Positions 17,155-24,625 are shown, counted from the first letter of the stretch. The stretch is 37,995 nucleotides of DNA from an uncultured Bacilli bacterium (GCA_947624705.1 CANQLL010000006.1:1-37995), one strand, 5' to 3'. Numbers and translations are program-made. The notes: generated from the sequence alone by a model not told the origin.

Positions 17155-17183
17155 ATATTAGCATAGGAAAGGATAAAAAACAA
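17155..17183 (-). promoter_or_regulatory. Promoter for the 610-residue protein gene
   Basis: Minus strand TTGTTT (17178-17183), 17-base spacer, TAATAT (17155-17160) preceded by TGC, i.e. also an extended -10. A GAGGTTAG-type ribosome site precedes the ATG. Confidence 0.6.
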
Positions 17184-17240
17184 TCAAAAAAATTTGGAAT
17201 TTATGGGTTTTAAGATTTTATCTTACTTTTTTGTAAAAGA

Positions 17241-17269
17241 TTGATTAAAAGTCAAATTTATGATATATT
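17241..17269 (+). promoter_or_regulatory. Promoter of the plus-strand antisense RNA
   Basis: TTGATT (17241-17246), exactly 17 bases, TATATT (17264-17269). Predicted start near 17276. It is one of the few plus-strand promoters in the window and has no ORF downstream. Confidence 0.7.
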
Positions 17270-17303
17270 GAATATGCAAGAGAAACTTGCATAAAATAAA
17301 AAA

Positions 17304-17338
17304 GGAACAAATTAGCAATCGCTTGTTAGTTGTTGCCA
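17304..17338 (+). repeat. Inverted-repeat arm complementary to the toxin mRNA 5' end
   Basis: Thirty-five bases forming an interrupted inverted repeat with 17501-17528. In the minus-strand transcript the two arms pair at 27 of 28 positions (one A-A mismatch, one G-U, one 7-base bulge). In the plus-strand RNA this arm has the same sense as the toxin 5' end. Confidence 0.75.
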
Positions 17339-17350
17339 GAAATTGTTTTG

Positions 17351-17388
17351 AATCATCTAATTCATTGCTGAGTTAGATGATTTTTTTA
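17351..17388 (+). terminator. Terminator of the antisense RNA
   Basis: AATCATCTAA (17351-17360) pairs perfectly with TTAGATGATT (17373-17382) around a 12-base loop, followed by seven T (17381-17387). On the minus strand no T run follows, so it works for the plus strand only. Confidence 0.85.
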
Positions 17389-17390
17389 TT

Positions 17391-17471
17391 TTATGTTAAT
17401 TTTATTATGATTATAATTAATAAAAAAATTATAATTAACAAACAAAAATTCAGAAAATCTTTCTTTGTCAT
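17391..17471 (-). CDS. Candidate type I toxin: 26-residue hydrophobic peptide
   Basis: The ATG at 17471 follows GAGGTG by 6 bases. The 26 codons give a short charged head (MTKKDFLNF), an unbroken Leu/Ile/Phe stretch of about 14 residues and a basic tail (KLT). That is a single membrane helix typical in form of Fst-, TxpA- or Ibs-like type I toxins, though I cannot assign a family. It has its own near-consensus promoter, and the mRNA is met head-on by the plus-strand RNA at 17276-17388. Expected action, by analogy, is membrane insertion when the antisense RNA is lost. Confidence 0.65.
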   Translation of the reverse strand: MTKKDFLNFCLLIIIFLLIIIIIKLT

Positions 17472-17500
17472 TATATCACCTCACTCCCTATGAAGAAGTT

Positions 17501-17528
17501 TGGCAACATCTAACTGCTAATTTATTCC
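17501..17528 (-). repeat. Inverted-repeat arm at the very 5' end of the toxin mRNA
   Basis: It occupies the first 28 bases after the predicted transcription start (17529). It pairs with the 3' region of the same transcript (17304-17338), and so could hold the full-length mRNA in a closed form. Confidence 0.75.
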
Positions 17529-17535
17529 CACATTT

Positions 17536-17564
17536 AGTATATCGAACATTTGTTATTATTTCAA
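17536..17564 (-). promoter_or_regulatory. Promoter of the candidate toxin gene
   Basis: Minus strand TTGAAA (17559-17564), 17-base spacer, TATACT (17536-17541). The predicted start is the G at about 17529, so the mRNA begins GGGAAT, exactly at the pairing arm. Confidence 0.75.
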
Positions 17565-17607
17565 CATTTTTCTTTACTTATGGTAAAATTTTTTGAATTA
17601 TATTTCT

Positions 17608-17638
17608 CAAAAAGCAAACTAGCCAAATTGGCTAGTTT
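17608..17638 (-). terminator. Terminator of the parAB-mscS-abgT-ychF operon
   Basis: Minus strand AAACTAGCC...GGCTAGTTT (arms 17630-17638 and 17616-17624, with two further A-T pairs toward the loop), followed by GCTTTTTG. It lies 5 bases past the ychF stop. Confidence 0.8.
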
Positions 17639-17642
17639 TACT

Positions 17643-18743
17643 TTAAACATTAAAGCGAAAATAACAAATATCTCCATCTTGCATTAAATAATCTTTTCCT
17701 TCTAAACGTAACTTTCCGGCTTCTTTAACAGCTTTTTCGCTTTTTAATTTTTCTAAATCTTCATAACTCATAACTTCGGCTTTAATAAAACCTTTTTCAA
17801 AATCAGTATGAATTATCCCTGCACACTGAGGAGCTTTCATCCCCGCTTTAAACGTCCACGCACGTACTTCATCGGCTCCAGCAGTAAAGAAAGTTTTTAA
17901 ACCTAATAAGGAATAAGTTGCTTGAATTAATTTATCAAGACCACTACTATCTATCCCCATATCTTGTAAAAATGCTTTCTTTTCTTCATCTTCTAATTCC
18001 GAAAGTTCACTTTCGATTTTGGCACACATAACAATAACTTCTGCTTGTTCTTGGGCCGCATAATCTCTAACTAATTTAGTGTATTCATTATCACCGACAC
18101 TCGCATCTTCTTCAGATACATTAGTGGCATAAATAATTGGTTTTAAAGTTATTAAATTAAAACTTTTAATTACTTCTAATTCTTCATCAGTAAATTCAAT
18201 ATTTCTTAAACATTTATTTTCTTCTAAAGCTTTTTGACATTTTTTTAAAGTATTTACTTCTAATAAAGTATCTTTATCTTTAGTCATATCCGCTTTTTTC
18301 CCAATTTTATTAAGACGATTTTCAATGATTTCTAAATCAGCCATGATTAATTCAACTTTAATTATATCTATATCGCGAAGGGGATTGATTTGTCCCTCCA
18401 CATGTGTAATCTCCGCATTTTCAAAACATCTTACAACTTCGACAATAGCATCAACTTCCCGGATGTGGGATAAAAATTTATTGCCAAGTCCCTCGCCTTT
18501 TGAAGCACCTTTGACTAACCCGGCAATATCCGTAAATTCAAAAGTAGTTGGTACTAAACTTTTAGGTTGGTACATTTCATTTAAAACATCTAAACGATTA
18601 TCTGGAACCGTAACCACACCAACATTTGGTTCAATCGTAGCAAAAGGATAATTCGCTGCTAAAATATTTTTTTTCGTAATTGCATTAAATAAAGTAGATT
18701 TTCCCACATTAGGTAATCCTACTATTCCTGCTTTTAATGACAT
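17643..18743 (-). CDS. ychF: Redox-regulated ATPase/GTPase YchF (Obg family)
   Basis: A conserved 366-residue P-loop NTPase that binds ribosomes and prefers ATP in studied homologues. The P-loop GLPNVGKST (9-17) and DIAGLVKGASKGEGLGN switch region are intact. NATNVSE replaces the G4 NKxD motif, as expected for YchF, and the C-terminal TGS domain (about 280-366) contains the RAWTFKAGMKAPQCAG block. It is the last gene of the operon beginning with parA. The Bacillus homologue (yyaF) also lies close to soj-spo0J. Confidence 0.96.
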   Translation of the reverse strand: MSLKAGIVGLPNVGKSTLFNAITKKNILAANYPFATIEPNVGVVTVPDNRLDVLNEMYQPKSLVPTTFEFTDIAGLVKGASKGEGLGNKFLSHIREVDAIVEVVRCFENAEITHVEGQINPLRDIDIIKVELIMADLEIIENRLNKIGKKADMTKDKDTLLEVNTLKKCQKALEENKCLRNIEFTDEELEVIKSFNLITLKPIIYATNVSEEDASVGDNEYTKLVRDYAAQEQAEVIVMCAKIESELSELEDEEKKAFLQDMGIDSSGLDKLIQATYSLLGLKTFFTAGADEVRAWTFKAGMKAPQCAGIIHTDFEKGFIKAEVMSYEDLEKLKSEKAVKEAGKLRLEGKDYLMQDGDICYFRFNV

Positions 18744-18758
18744 TCTAACACCTGCTTT

Positions 18759-20297
18759 CTAAAGGACAGCTGAGGCTCCAACCCCAATAGGTAAGCCGAT
18801 TAAATACCAAACAACAATTAAACATAATAATATGCCACAAGTTGCTAAACTGTAAGGTAATTGATATTTAATGGTTTTAAATAAACTAATTGGTTTTTCA
18901 TCTTGATTATATTTATGAATAAAGGCTAAGTAAATAACAAAATAAGCAAGTAATGGCGTTAAACCAGTGGTAACTGATTCACCAAAACGGAAGATTACTT
19001 GACTAAATTCCGGTGTAATCCCACTATTCATTAAAACCGGAATAGTTATGCCGGCTAAAATTGAATATTTTGCCGTTGATGAAGGAACAAAAATGGTTCC
19101 AATCGCTGTCAAGAAAAATAAGAGGATAACTAGTGGCAAACCAGTAAAAGAAGTATTTTCAATTAAATTAGCAAACATCGAAATTATGACAGTTCCAATT
19201 TCCGATTTCTTAAAAATATTAATTAAGATAGAAGCAAATAAAATTAAAACTAAAGTATGACCAGTTCCGTCTAAGGAATGGGAAAAGTAATTACATACAT
19301 CATTATTATTTTTAATTGTTTTAGCTCCAATTCCATAGAATAATCCCCATATTACAAATAAAATTGTAATAATGAAGACAAAACCATTACTGAAAAAAGA
19401 ATCATAACTAAATAATTTATCAATATAATAAACTTGGGTATTATCTAATAAATTTCCCGAAAAAGGAAGACCCGGAATTATGTTATAAATAAAGAAAATT
19501 AAATAAAGGAAACCAGCTCCTAAAGCATAGATTAAACCTTTTAACTCTTTTCGGCCAATCACAATATCTTCTTCTAACTCCGCAAATTCATATTTAGGCA
19601 AACGTGGGGCAACAATTTTTTCTGTAATAAAAGTTATAACAATTGAAAGCAAAATAATAGCTGCTAACATTATAAAGATAAAACCAAAAGTCGAAATTGT
19701 ATATCCTTTATCCAACACCGCTGCTCCCGTTAAAGTAGTTTTTAATAATTCACTATCAATAGAAGTTAAAAAGATACTTATTCCACTACCACAAGTTAAC
19801 CCCGCAAAAGAAGCAATTATTCCGGCAATTGGATTACGACGTCCATGTAAAAATAATAAAGCACTTAAAGGAATAAAAATTATATAACCTAAATCTCCGA
19901 TAATACTAGATATTATACTTAAAAATACTAATACAAAAGTAACTGTATTTTTTTTACAAAATTTAGATATTAAAGTAAAAGCTGTTTTTAAAAATCCACT
20001 TTTTTCCATTATACCTATTCCAATTAAGATAATAATTAACATACTTAAAGGGGTAAAAGCAACAAAGTTAGAAACAGTAGATGTAAATATATATTTAAGT
20101 CCACTTAAACTAAAGAGATTAAACACACTTACTAAAGTAGATGTATATTCTTCAGTTGTAGCATTATATGTATTATAAGTTGATTCAAAACCAACTAAAG
20201 ATAAAATTCCACTAATAACAATTATAGCTATTATTAAGATAACAAAAGTCATTATGGGATTTAAAGTAATTTTATCTCTAATTCTTCTTTTCTTCAT
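18759..20297 (-). CDS. AbgT-family transporter (p-aminobenzoyl-glutamate type)
   Basis: A 512-residue inner-membrane transporter with about 12 hydrophobic segments. The NFVAFTPLSMLIIILIGIG and GDLGYIIFIPLSALLF blocks and the GR...GIIASFAGL segment are diagnostic of AbgT proteins. Members import p-aminobenzoyl-glutamate, a folate breakdown product, or in some species export sulfonamides; which applies here cannot be told. The start chosen is the ATG at 20297, 7 bases after AGGTG. A GTG at 20306 lies in the ribosome site itself. It overlaps the DUF951 gene by 20 bases and precedes ychF by 15 bases. Confidence 0.9.
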   Translation of the reverse strand: MKKRRIRDKITLNPIMTFVILIIAIIVISGILSLVGFESTYNTYNATTEEYTSTLVSVFNLFSLSGLKYIFTSTVSNFVAFTPLSMLIIILIGIGIMEKSGFLKTAFTLISKFCKKNTVTFVLVFLSIISSIIGDLGYIIFIPLSALLFLHGRRNPIAGIIASFAGLTCGSGISIFLTSIDSELLKTTLTGAAVLDKGYTISTFGFIFIMLAAIILLSIVITFITEKIVAPRLPKYEFAELEEDIVIGRKELKGLIYALGAGFLYLIFFIYNIIPGLPFSGNLLDNTQVYYIDKLFSYDSFFSNGFVFIITILFVIWGLFYGIGAKTIKNNNDVCNYFSHSLDGTGHTLVLILFASILINIFKKSEIGTVIISMFANLIENTSFTGLPLVILLFFLTAIGTIFVPSSTAKYSILAGITIPVLMNSGITPEFSQVIFRFGESVTTGLTPLLAYFVIYLAFIHKYNQDEKPISLFKTIKYQLPYSLATCGILLCLIVVWYLIGLPIGVGASAVL

Positions 20298-20484
20298 TGG
20301 TATCACCTATTATTTTTTTTAACTTTTTTTCAAATTCTAAACGATCCATCATTATTTCTCGTCCACAATTAACACATTTAATTTTTATATCAACACCCAT
20401 TCTTGTTACAACCCATTCGTTTGTTCCACAAGCATGAGGTTTTTTCATGATAACATGGGTATTTAAATTATATTTCTTTTCCAT
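20278..20484 (-). CDS. DUF951 (YyzM-like) zinc-ribbon protein
   Basis: A 68-residue protein with the DUF951 signature: VIMKKPHACGTNEW, then MGVDIKIKCVNCGR, a probable four-cysteine or Cys/His zinc ribbon, and MDRLEFEKKLKKI. The ATG at 20484 follows GAGGTG; a frame extending upstream lies within mscS and has no ribosome site. It overlaps mscS by 17 bases and abgT by 20, so all are coupled. Function is unknown; the gene is regularly found near parB, mscS and ychF in Firmicutes. Confidence 0.9.
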   Translation of the reverse strand: MEKKYNLNTHVIMKKPHACGTNEWVVTRMGVDIKIKCVNCGREIMMDRLEFEKKLKKIIGDTNEEKKN

Positions 20485-21274
20485 TATGCACCTCAATTTG
20501 TTGATAAGGAATTGTAAGTTTGTTTTTATCATAAGCTTGTTTTACCATTTTTAAAACAAGTCTTTGCATATCCCATTGAGTTCCTCTTTTACACCAAACG
20601 CGAACAGCATAGTTAATACTAGATGAATCAAATTCTTCAATTCCTAAATATTGACAATCATGAATATCTTTAACTTCTTTGACATCGTCAGCAACATTAG
20701 CTAAAACTTTTTCAACTAAATCTAATTTATCTTCATAACTAGTTGGTATCTTTAAAGTAAAACAAGCAGTTTGTTGAGATAAGTTGATAACTTCCGTAAT
20801 ATTACGATTAGAAATTATTTTAACTTGACCACTCAAAGCTTTAATCTTTGTAGTTTTTAAACCTAACTCAATAACTTCTCCCATAAAGCCTTGATAATCA
20901 ACAATATCACCTACTACAAAGAAATTATCTAAGATAATAGTTATTCCATTAATTAAATCTTTGATTGTATCTTGTAAAGCAAGACCTAGAACAGCTCCTA
21001 CAATTCCTAACCCAGCGATTAAAGAACGAGTATTAATTCCATAAAGTTCTAAAGCAATTAAAAGGATTAAAACAAATACAACATATTTAGTTATACTTTG
21101 ACATAGTTTAACTATTGTTTTTCTTTTTTTCTTTTCAAGTTCTGTTTTACCAGAATTAATTATTTTTTCAAAAATAATTCCTGAAAATTTATAAACAATA
21201 TATCCCGCTGCTATAATGAAAAGAATACCATAAAATTCTTTTTGGGTTATAAATTTAAGGATTTGTTCTAACAT
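20468..21274 (-). CDS. mscS: Small-conductance mechanosensitive channel, MscS family
   Basis: A 268-residue membrane channel that should open under membrane tension and release solutes in hypo-osmotic shock. It has three membrane helices (about 14-34, 60-83, 86-105). The pore helix contains LIAGLGIVGAVLGLALQD, the Gly/Ala-rich MscS TM3 signature, and leads into the beta domain (DIVDYQGFMGEVIELGLKTT). Length is close to the B. subtilis YkuT type. Its ATG follows GGAGAT inside the end of parB, whose stop is 3 bases upstream. Confidence 0.93.
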   Translation of the reverse strand: MLEQILKFITQKEFYGILFIIAAGYIVYKFSGIIFEKIINSGKTELEKKKRKTIVKLCQSITKYVVFVLILLIALELYGINTRSLIAGLGIVGAVLGLALQDTIKDLINGITIILDNFFVVGDIVDYQGFMGEVIELGLKTTKIKALSGQVKIISNRNITEVINLSQQTACFTLKIPTSYEDKLDLVEKVLANVADDVKEVKDIHDCQYLGIEEFDSSSINYAVRVWCKRGTQWDMQRLVLKMVKQAYDKNKLTIPYQQIEVHNGKEI

Positions 21275-21276
21275 AT

Positions 21277-22161
21277 TTAATCTCCTTCTATTTTAATATT
21301 AATAATTTCTAATATTCTTTCTAAATCTTTTTCAGAATCAAAAGGTATTTCAATTTTTTTATTAGTAATTTTAACTTTAGTTCCTATTTTATCACGTAAA
21401 GTGTTTTCATATATATTATATTTACGATTATAAGAATTACGATTAATTTTATTTCGTTTTGGTAAATCATTATTACTTGTTATTTTTTCAATATCACGCA
21501 CGTTTAAGTTATCTTGAATAATTTTTTGGGCTAAGGTTTCGACTTTTTCTTTATCTGCTATTTTACTTAATGTTCGAGCATGAGAAAGGGTTAGTTTATT
21601 ATTTTCAACTTCTTTTAAAACATTTTCCGGTAAATTTAAGATACCTAATAAGTTCGTAATATAGCTTCGACTTTTGCCAAATTTCGTGGCAATTTGTTCT
21701 TGCGTCATACCTGTTTGTTCAATGATATTTTGAAAAGCTTTGGCTTCTTCAACCGGATTTAAGTTTTCTCTTTGAATATTTTCAATTAAAGCAATTTCCA
21801 TCATTTGCTTATCATCAAAATCTTTAATAATAGCTGGAATAGTTGTTAAACCGGCTAATCTCGCGGCTTTTGTTCTTCTTTCTCCGGCAACTAATTCATA
21901 ACCTTTAATACTTTTTTTAACAATTATCGGTTGAACAACTCCATGTTCTTTAATAGATTGGGCTAATTCTTGTAAAGCTTCTTCGTTAAATATAGTTCGA
22001 GGTTGATAAGGGTTTGAACGAATTTCATCTAATTTTAAATCAATTATTTCTTTTTTACTTACTTCATTAATAATGTTTTTTTCAAATGAATCAAAATCAA
22101 TTCGTTCATTAGTAAATAATTGTTCTAATCCTCGCCCTAAGGCTTTTCTTTTATTTTCCAT
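21277..22161 (-). CDS. parB: Chromosome partitioning protein ParB/Spo0J
   Basis: A 294-residue centromere-binding CTPase. The N-terminal ALGRGLEQLF helix is the ParA-stimulating motif. The ParB/Srx core has NPYQPR and VAGERRTKAARLAG (the GERRxxA nucleotide motif). The helix-turn-helix around MTQEQIATKFGKSRSYITNL reads parS, and a lysine-rich linker leads to the C-terminal dimer domain. It overlaps parA by 11 bases. No full parS palindrome was found in the window. Confidence 0.95.
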   Translation of the reverse strand: MENKRKALGRGLEQLFTNERIDFDSFEKNIINEVSKKEIIDLKLDEIRSNPYQPRTIFNEEALQELAQSIKEHGVVQPIIVKKSIKGYELVAGERRTKAARLAGLTTIPAIIKDFDDKQMMEIALIENIQRENLNPVEEAKAFQNIIEQTGMTQEQIATKFGKSRSYITNLLGILNLPENVLKEVENNKLTLSHARTLSKIADKEKVETLAQKIIQDNLNVRDIEKITSNNDLPKRNKINRNSYNRKYNIYENTLRDKIGTKVKITNKKIEIPFDSEKDLERILEIINIKIEGD

Positions 22162-22936
22162 CGCGATTAATCACTTCCTTTGCTAAATTAGCATAAGCTT
22201 CGGTAGCTCGACAAAGAGGATCATACTCACCAATTGGCTTTCCATGTGATGGAGCTTCGACTAAACGAACTAAACGTGGGATTATGGTATTAAATACTTT
22301 ATCTTTGAAAAATTTACGAACTTCTTCAATTACTTCTAAACCGATATTAGTTCGGCCGTCAAGCATAGTTAGTAAGACTCCCTCTATTCTTAAATTTGGA
22401 TTTAAATTATATTGAACCATAACAATTGAATTTAAAAGTTGGGTAATTCCCTCTAAAGCTAAATACTCACATTGAACAGGAATAATAACAGAATTACTGG
22501 CAACTAAAGCATTCATGGTTAAAATACCTAAAGATGGTTGGCAATCAATTATAATATAATCATAATTTTTTTCAATTGGAGCTAAGGCTTTTTTTAATTG
22601 TTCATTTTGTCTAAAAGTATTATCTTCTAATAACTTTTTAACAAATTCGACATCAACTCCGGCTAAGTTAATAGTCGCAGGAATTAAAGAAAGATTAGCA
22701 AATTTAGTTTTAATAATTGCTTTTTTGATATCTACTCGACCCGTAATTACATCATACATATCAACACTAAAATCAGCATTGTTGTAACCAAGACCAGTAG
22801 AACTATTTCCTTGAGGGTCAAGATCAATTAAAAGAGTTTTTTTTCTTTCTTTTCCTAAAGCAGCAGCAAGATTTATACTTGTTGTTGTTTTGCCTACGCC
22901 ACCTTTTTGATTAACTAAGGAAATGATTTTTGCCAT
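22151..22936 (-). CDS. parA: Chromosome partitioning ATPase ParA/Soj
   Basis: A 261-residue deviant-Walker ATPase that positions ParB-parS complexes and influences DnaA. It has KGGVGKTT (11-18) with the signature lysine, LDPQGN (switch I region) and IIDCQPSLG (Walker B/switch II). As a chromosomal Soj-like type it lacks an N-terminal DNA-binding domain. The ATG follows AAGGTGG. It is the first gene of the six-gene operon ending at the 17608-17638 terminator. A TATACT at 22983-22988 may be its -10, but the -35 is poor. Confidence 0.96.
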   Translation of the reverse strand: MAKIISLVNQKGGVGKTTTSINLAAALGKERKKTLLIDLDPQGNSSTGLGYNNADFSVDMYDVITGRVDIKKAIIKTKFANLSLIPATINLAGVDVEFVKKLLEDNTFRQNEQLKKALAPIEKNYDYIIIDCQPSLGILTMNALVASNSVIIPVQCEYLALEGITQLLNSIVMVQYNLNPNLRIEGVLLTMLDGRTNIGLEVIEEVRKFFKDKVFNTIIPRLVRLVEAPSHGKPIGEYDPLCRATEAYANLAKEVINRDGK

Positions 22937-23019
22937 ACTACCACCTTTTCTAAATATTCCCTATTATTTTATCACAAGATAGAGTATATTTCATTAAAAA
23001 ATTAGAAATTCTTGACAAA

Positions 23020-23043
23020 CAAAAACAGAGAAAATTATTCTCT
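23020..23043 (-). terminator. Terminator after the yafQ remnant
   Basis: AGAGAA...TTCTCT (23038-23043 with 23027-23032) on the minus strand, followed by GTTTTTG. It begins at the stop codon of the remnant and insulates parA. Confidence 0.7.
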
Positions 23044-23188
23044 ATTTATTAAATAAGTCACTATGACTTTCTGTTGCTGTTAAAAGCAAAATTAATTTAT
23101 CGTTAAAAATTTTGTAAACTAATAACCAATCAGGGGCAATATGACATTCGCACGTTTTCTTGGACAAAGTGGCGATAGCATTTTTTTT
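23042..23188 (-). pseudogene. C-terminal remnant of a YafQ-type mRNA interferase
   Basis: The frame ending at TAG 23042 reads CECHIAPDWLLVYKI, then LILLLTATESHSDLF. This is the C-terminal half of YafQ family (RelE/ParE superfamily) type II toxins, which cut mRNA on the ribosome. The His/Asp of the HxxPDW block and the His/Phe of HSDLF are kept, but the arginine usually before GSHSDLF is gone (TATES). No start codon or N-terminal half exists; similarity fades at about 23180 and the frame closes at a TAA near 23203, beside the structured repeat. No antitoxin gene remains. Confidence 0.7.
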
Positions 23189-23202
23189 ATTTAAATTTTT
23201 TT

Positions 23203-23297
23203 AATAAAAAGGCAACAATATCATTTACGATTAGTTTGTGATATGTTGATTAAAGGGGTGTTCAAAAAGGGTTTATCCCTTTGCACACTTATATTGG
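23203..23297 (-). ncRNA. Possible small RNA made from structured repeat copy B
   Basis: A promoter-like TAGACA-17-TATATT (23304-23332, minus strand) would start RNA near 23297. Two hairpins follow: CAAAGGG/CCCTTTTTG and a 10-bp stem (arms 23239-23248 and 23213-23223) directly followed by CC and five T, i.e. a terminator. No ORF lies inside. Whether it is really transcribed, and what it does, is unknown. Confidence 0.4.
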
Positions 23298-23301
23298 CTT
23301 G
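23211..23301 (-). repeat. Structured dispersed repeat, copy B
   Basis: About 91 bases matching copy A at 4803-4890 (see there). Its flank adds a perfect 9-bp palindrome, TATATTGGC-AA-GCCAATATA, and another hairpin, ACCTAGTT...AACTAGGT (23320-23341), which copy A lacks. It lies between the MATE-like gene and the yafQ remnant. Confidence 0.7.
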
Positions 23302-23303
23302 CC

Positions 23304-23332
23304 AATATAGTAGTGTATTACCTAGTTGTCTA
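23304..23332 (-). promoter_or_regulatory. Candidate promoter reading into repeat copy B
   Basis: Minus strand TAGACA (23327-23332), 17 bases, TATATT (23304-23309). The -35 sits inside the ACCTAGTT/AACTAGGT dyad, which could serve as an operator. Confidence 0.45.
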
Positions 23333-23387
23333 AACTAGGTTTAATGCCAAACGTTAGTTGCGAAGTTTCTTTTGAATTTTTCTTTTT

Positions 23388-24596
23388 TTAACATTTATTA
23401 TTATTTGCGGAAGGTATGTTTCTGTATAATTTCGACAACCCTATTTTATAAATAATACTTCTTATATAAAAATCAACAAAATTCGATATTCCAAAAATTA
23501 ATAACGAGATTTTACTGTTTAAAAATACAAAACATAAAATGACTCGAGTAGATGCTCCAAGAATTGACCCTACTAACATAATTTTAGGTTTTCCTTGAAT
23601 TATTAAAAGCGTTTGATATGTAACATAAAAGTATAATCCAAACAATCCGAAAGAATAAAAAATTATATAAGGAAAACACTGTGAAATAGGCAAACTACCA
23701 TGTGATATTACCAAAATTAAAAATCCAAAAAGATAATCAAGTGATATAATTGTTTTAAAATAATTTTTCTTCATTTTATTGCAAATTTCGTATTGTTCTG
23801 CAAATGTTTTATATTTAGGAAGTTGAATCATCATTGTTGCTTGAAATGCATTTGCAATTACTTCTAATTTTAAAATAGTAGAATAACAAATTGAATGTAT
23901 AGAATATTTTTCAGTGCCCATTTTACTAGCAAGTAAGCCATAAATTAAAATAAATATTCTAGACGATAATCTTTCTAAAGTAGTTGGTACACCTATTTTT
24001 AAAACTCTCTTCAATATTTCTTTATTTGGAAGAATGAATTTTAATTTTAAGTTATATAGCATATAAACAATAGATAATACCCAAGAAAAGATAGTTGCTA
24101 CAAACAAAAAAATTAAATTTTTAGTAAAAGCAAATACAATAGCATCAAAAGTTATCAAAGTAGCATAGTATATTATTAAACTCTTTTTGTATAATTTTAA
24201 ATTACCTCTTAATCGTATCATTTCAAATATTGCATTAGCTAATCTTCCAACTGTCAGATAACAGATATACAAAGATAAAATACTAGATAGCATCTTTTTT
24301 TGAATAGTTGTTAAATCAAAAAAATTAACAATTATATTTCTTGAAAAAAATACAATAATACCTAATATTAGGCCCACTATTATATTTATGATTAAATATG
24401 AACTTTCATTTTTTCTATCTGTCCTATATGTGAAAATGCCTATTTCACTAATTGATTTTAAAATTAAATCAATAAAAATCAAACTACCACAAACAACTAT
24501 TGCATCTATACTTATCGCATTATTAAATGCTGAATCTATACTATCTGCAATACTCATAAAAATAAAACTTATAAGTAAAGATATAAATTCTTTCAT
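23388..24596 (-). CDS. MATE-like (MOP superfamily) exporter
   Basis: A 402-residue membrane protein with about 12 hydrophobic segments in two similar halves, fitting the MATE drug/metabolite exporter fold. KIGVPTTLERLSSRIFILIYGLLASKMG in the second half is the typical MATE repeat start; the first half (ISLLISFIFMSIADSIDS) is shorter than usual, making the protein somewhat smaller than the common 440-460 residues. The ATG at 24596 follows AAGGTG by 8 bases. An extended -10 promoter stands just upstream. Base composition is as AT-rich as its neighbours. It sits in an accessory patch between parA and a surface protein; substrate unknown. Confidence 0.75.
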   Translation of the reverse strand: MKEFISLLISFIFMSIADSIDSAFNNAISIDAIVVCGSLIFIDLILKSISEIGIFTYRTDRKNESSYLIINIIVGLILGIIVFFSRNIIVNFFDLTTIQKKMLSSILSLYICYLTVGRLANAIFEMIRLRGNLKLYKKSLIIYYATLITFDAIVFAFTKNLIFLFVATIFSWVLSIVYMLYNLKLKFILPNKEILKRVLKIGVPTTLERLSSRIFILIYGLLASKMGTEKYSIHSICYSTILKLEVIANAFQATMMIQLPKYKTFAEQYEICNKMKKNYFKTIISLDYLFGFLILVISHGSLPISQCFPYIIFYSFGLFGLYFYVTYQTLLIIQGKPKIMLVGSILGASTRVILCFVFLNSKISLLIFGISNFVDFYIRSIIYKIGLSKLYRNIPSANNNKC

Positions 24597-24625
24597 CAAA
24601 ATCACCTTGATTTACATACAAAAAT

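Larger units (their letters stand above)
17276..17388 (+). ncRNA. Candidate antisense RNA (antitoxin) of a type I toxin-antitoxin pair
   Basis: The ~113-nt interval has a good promoter at its left, a 5' hairpin (ATGCAAG 17274-17280 with CTTGCAT 17286-17292) and a terminator at 17351-17388. It has no ribosome site and no ORF. It is convergent with the 26-codon toxin-like gene and would be fully complementary to the 3' untranslated part of that mRNA, stopping 2 bases before its stop codon. This is the arrangement of txpA/RatA and bsrG/SR4 in Bacillus subtilis. Identity with those RNAs is not claimed; the role is inferred from architecture. Confidence 0.6.

Noticed and set aside
4803-17345. Resemblance between the structured repeat (ACAAATTA...TTGTTGCC) and the antisense RNA at 17304-17338
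   Set aside because: Only short AT-rich words match, with different spacing and hairpins. In this base composition that is not convincing.
20485-20532. Longer DUF951 protein starting at 20532
   Set aside because: The extra 16 residues lie within mscS and have no ribosome site. GAGGTG stands before the ATG at 20484 and the family begins there.
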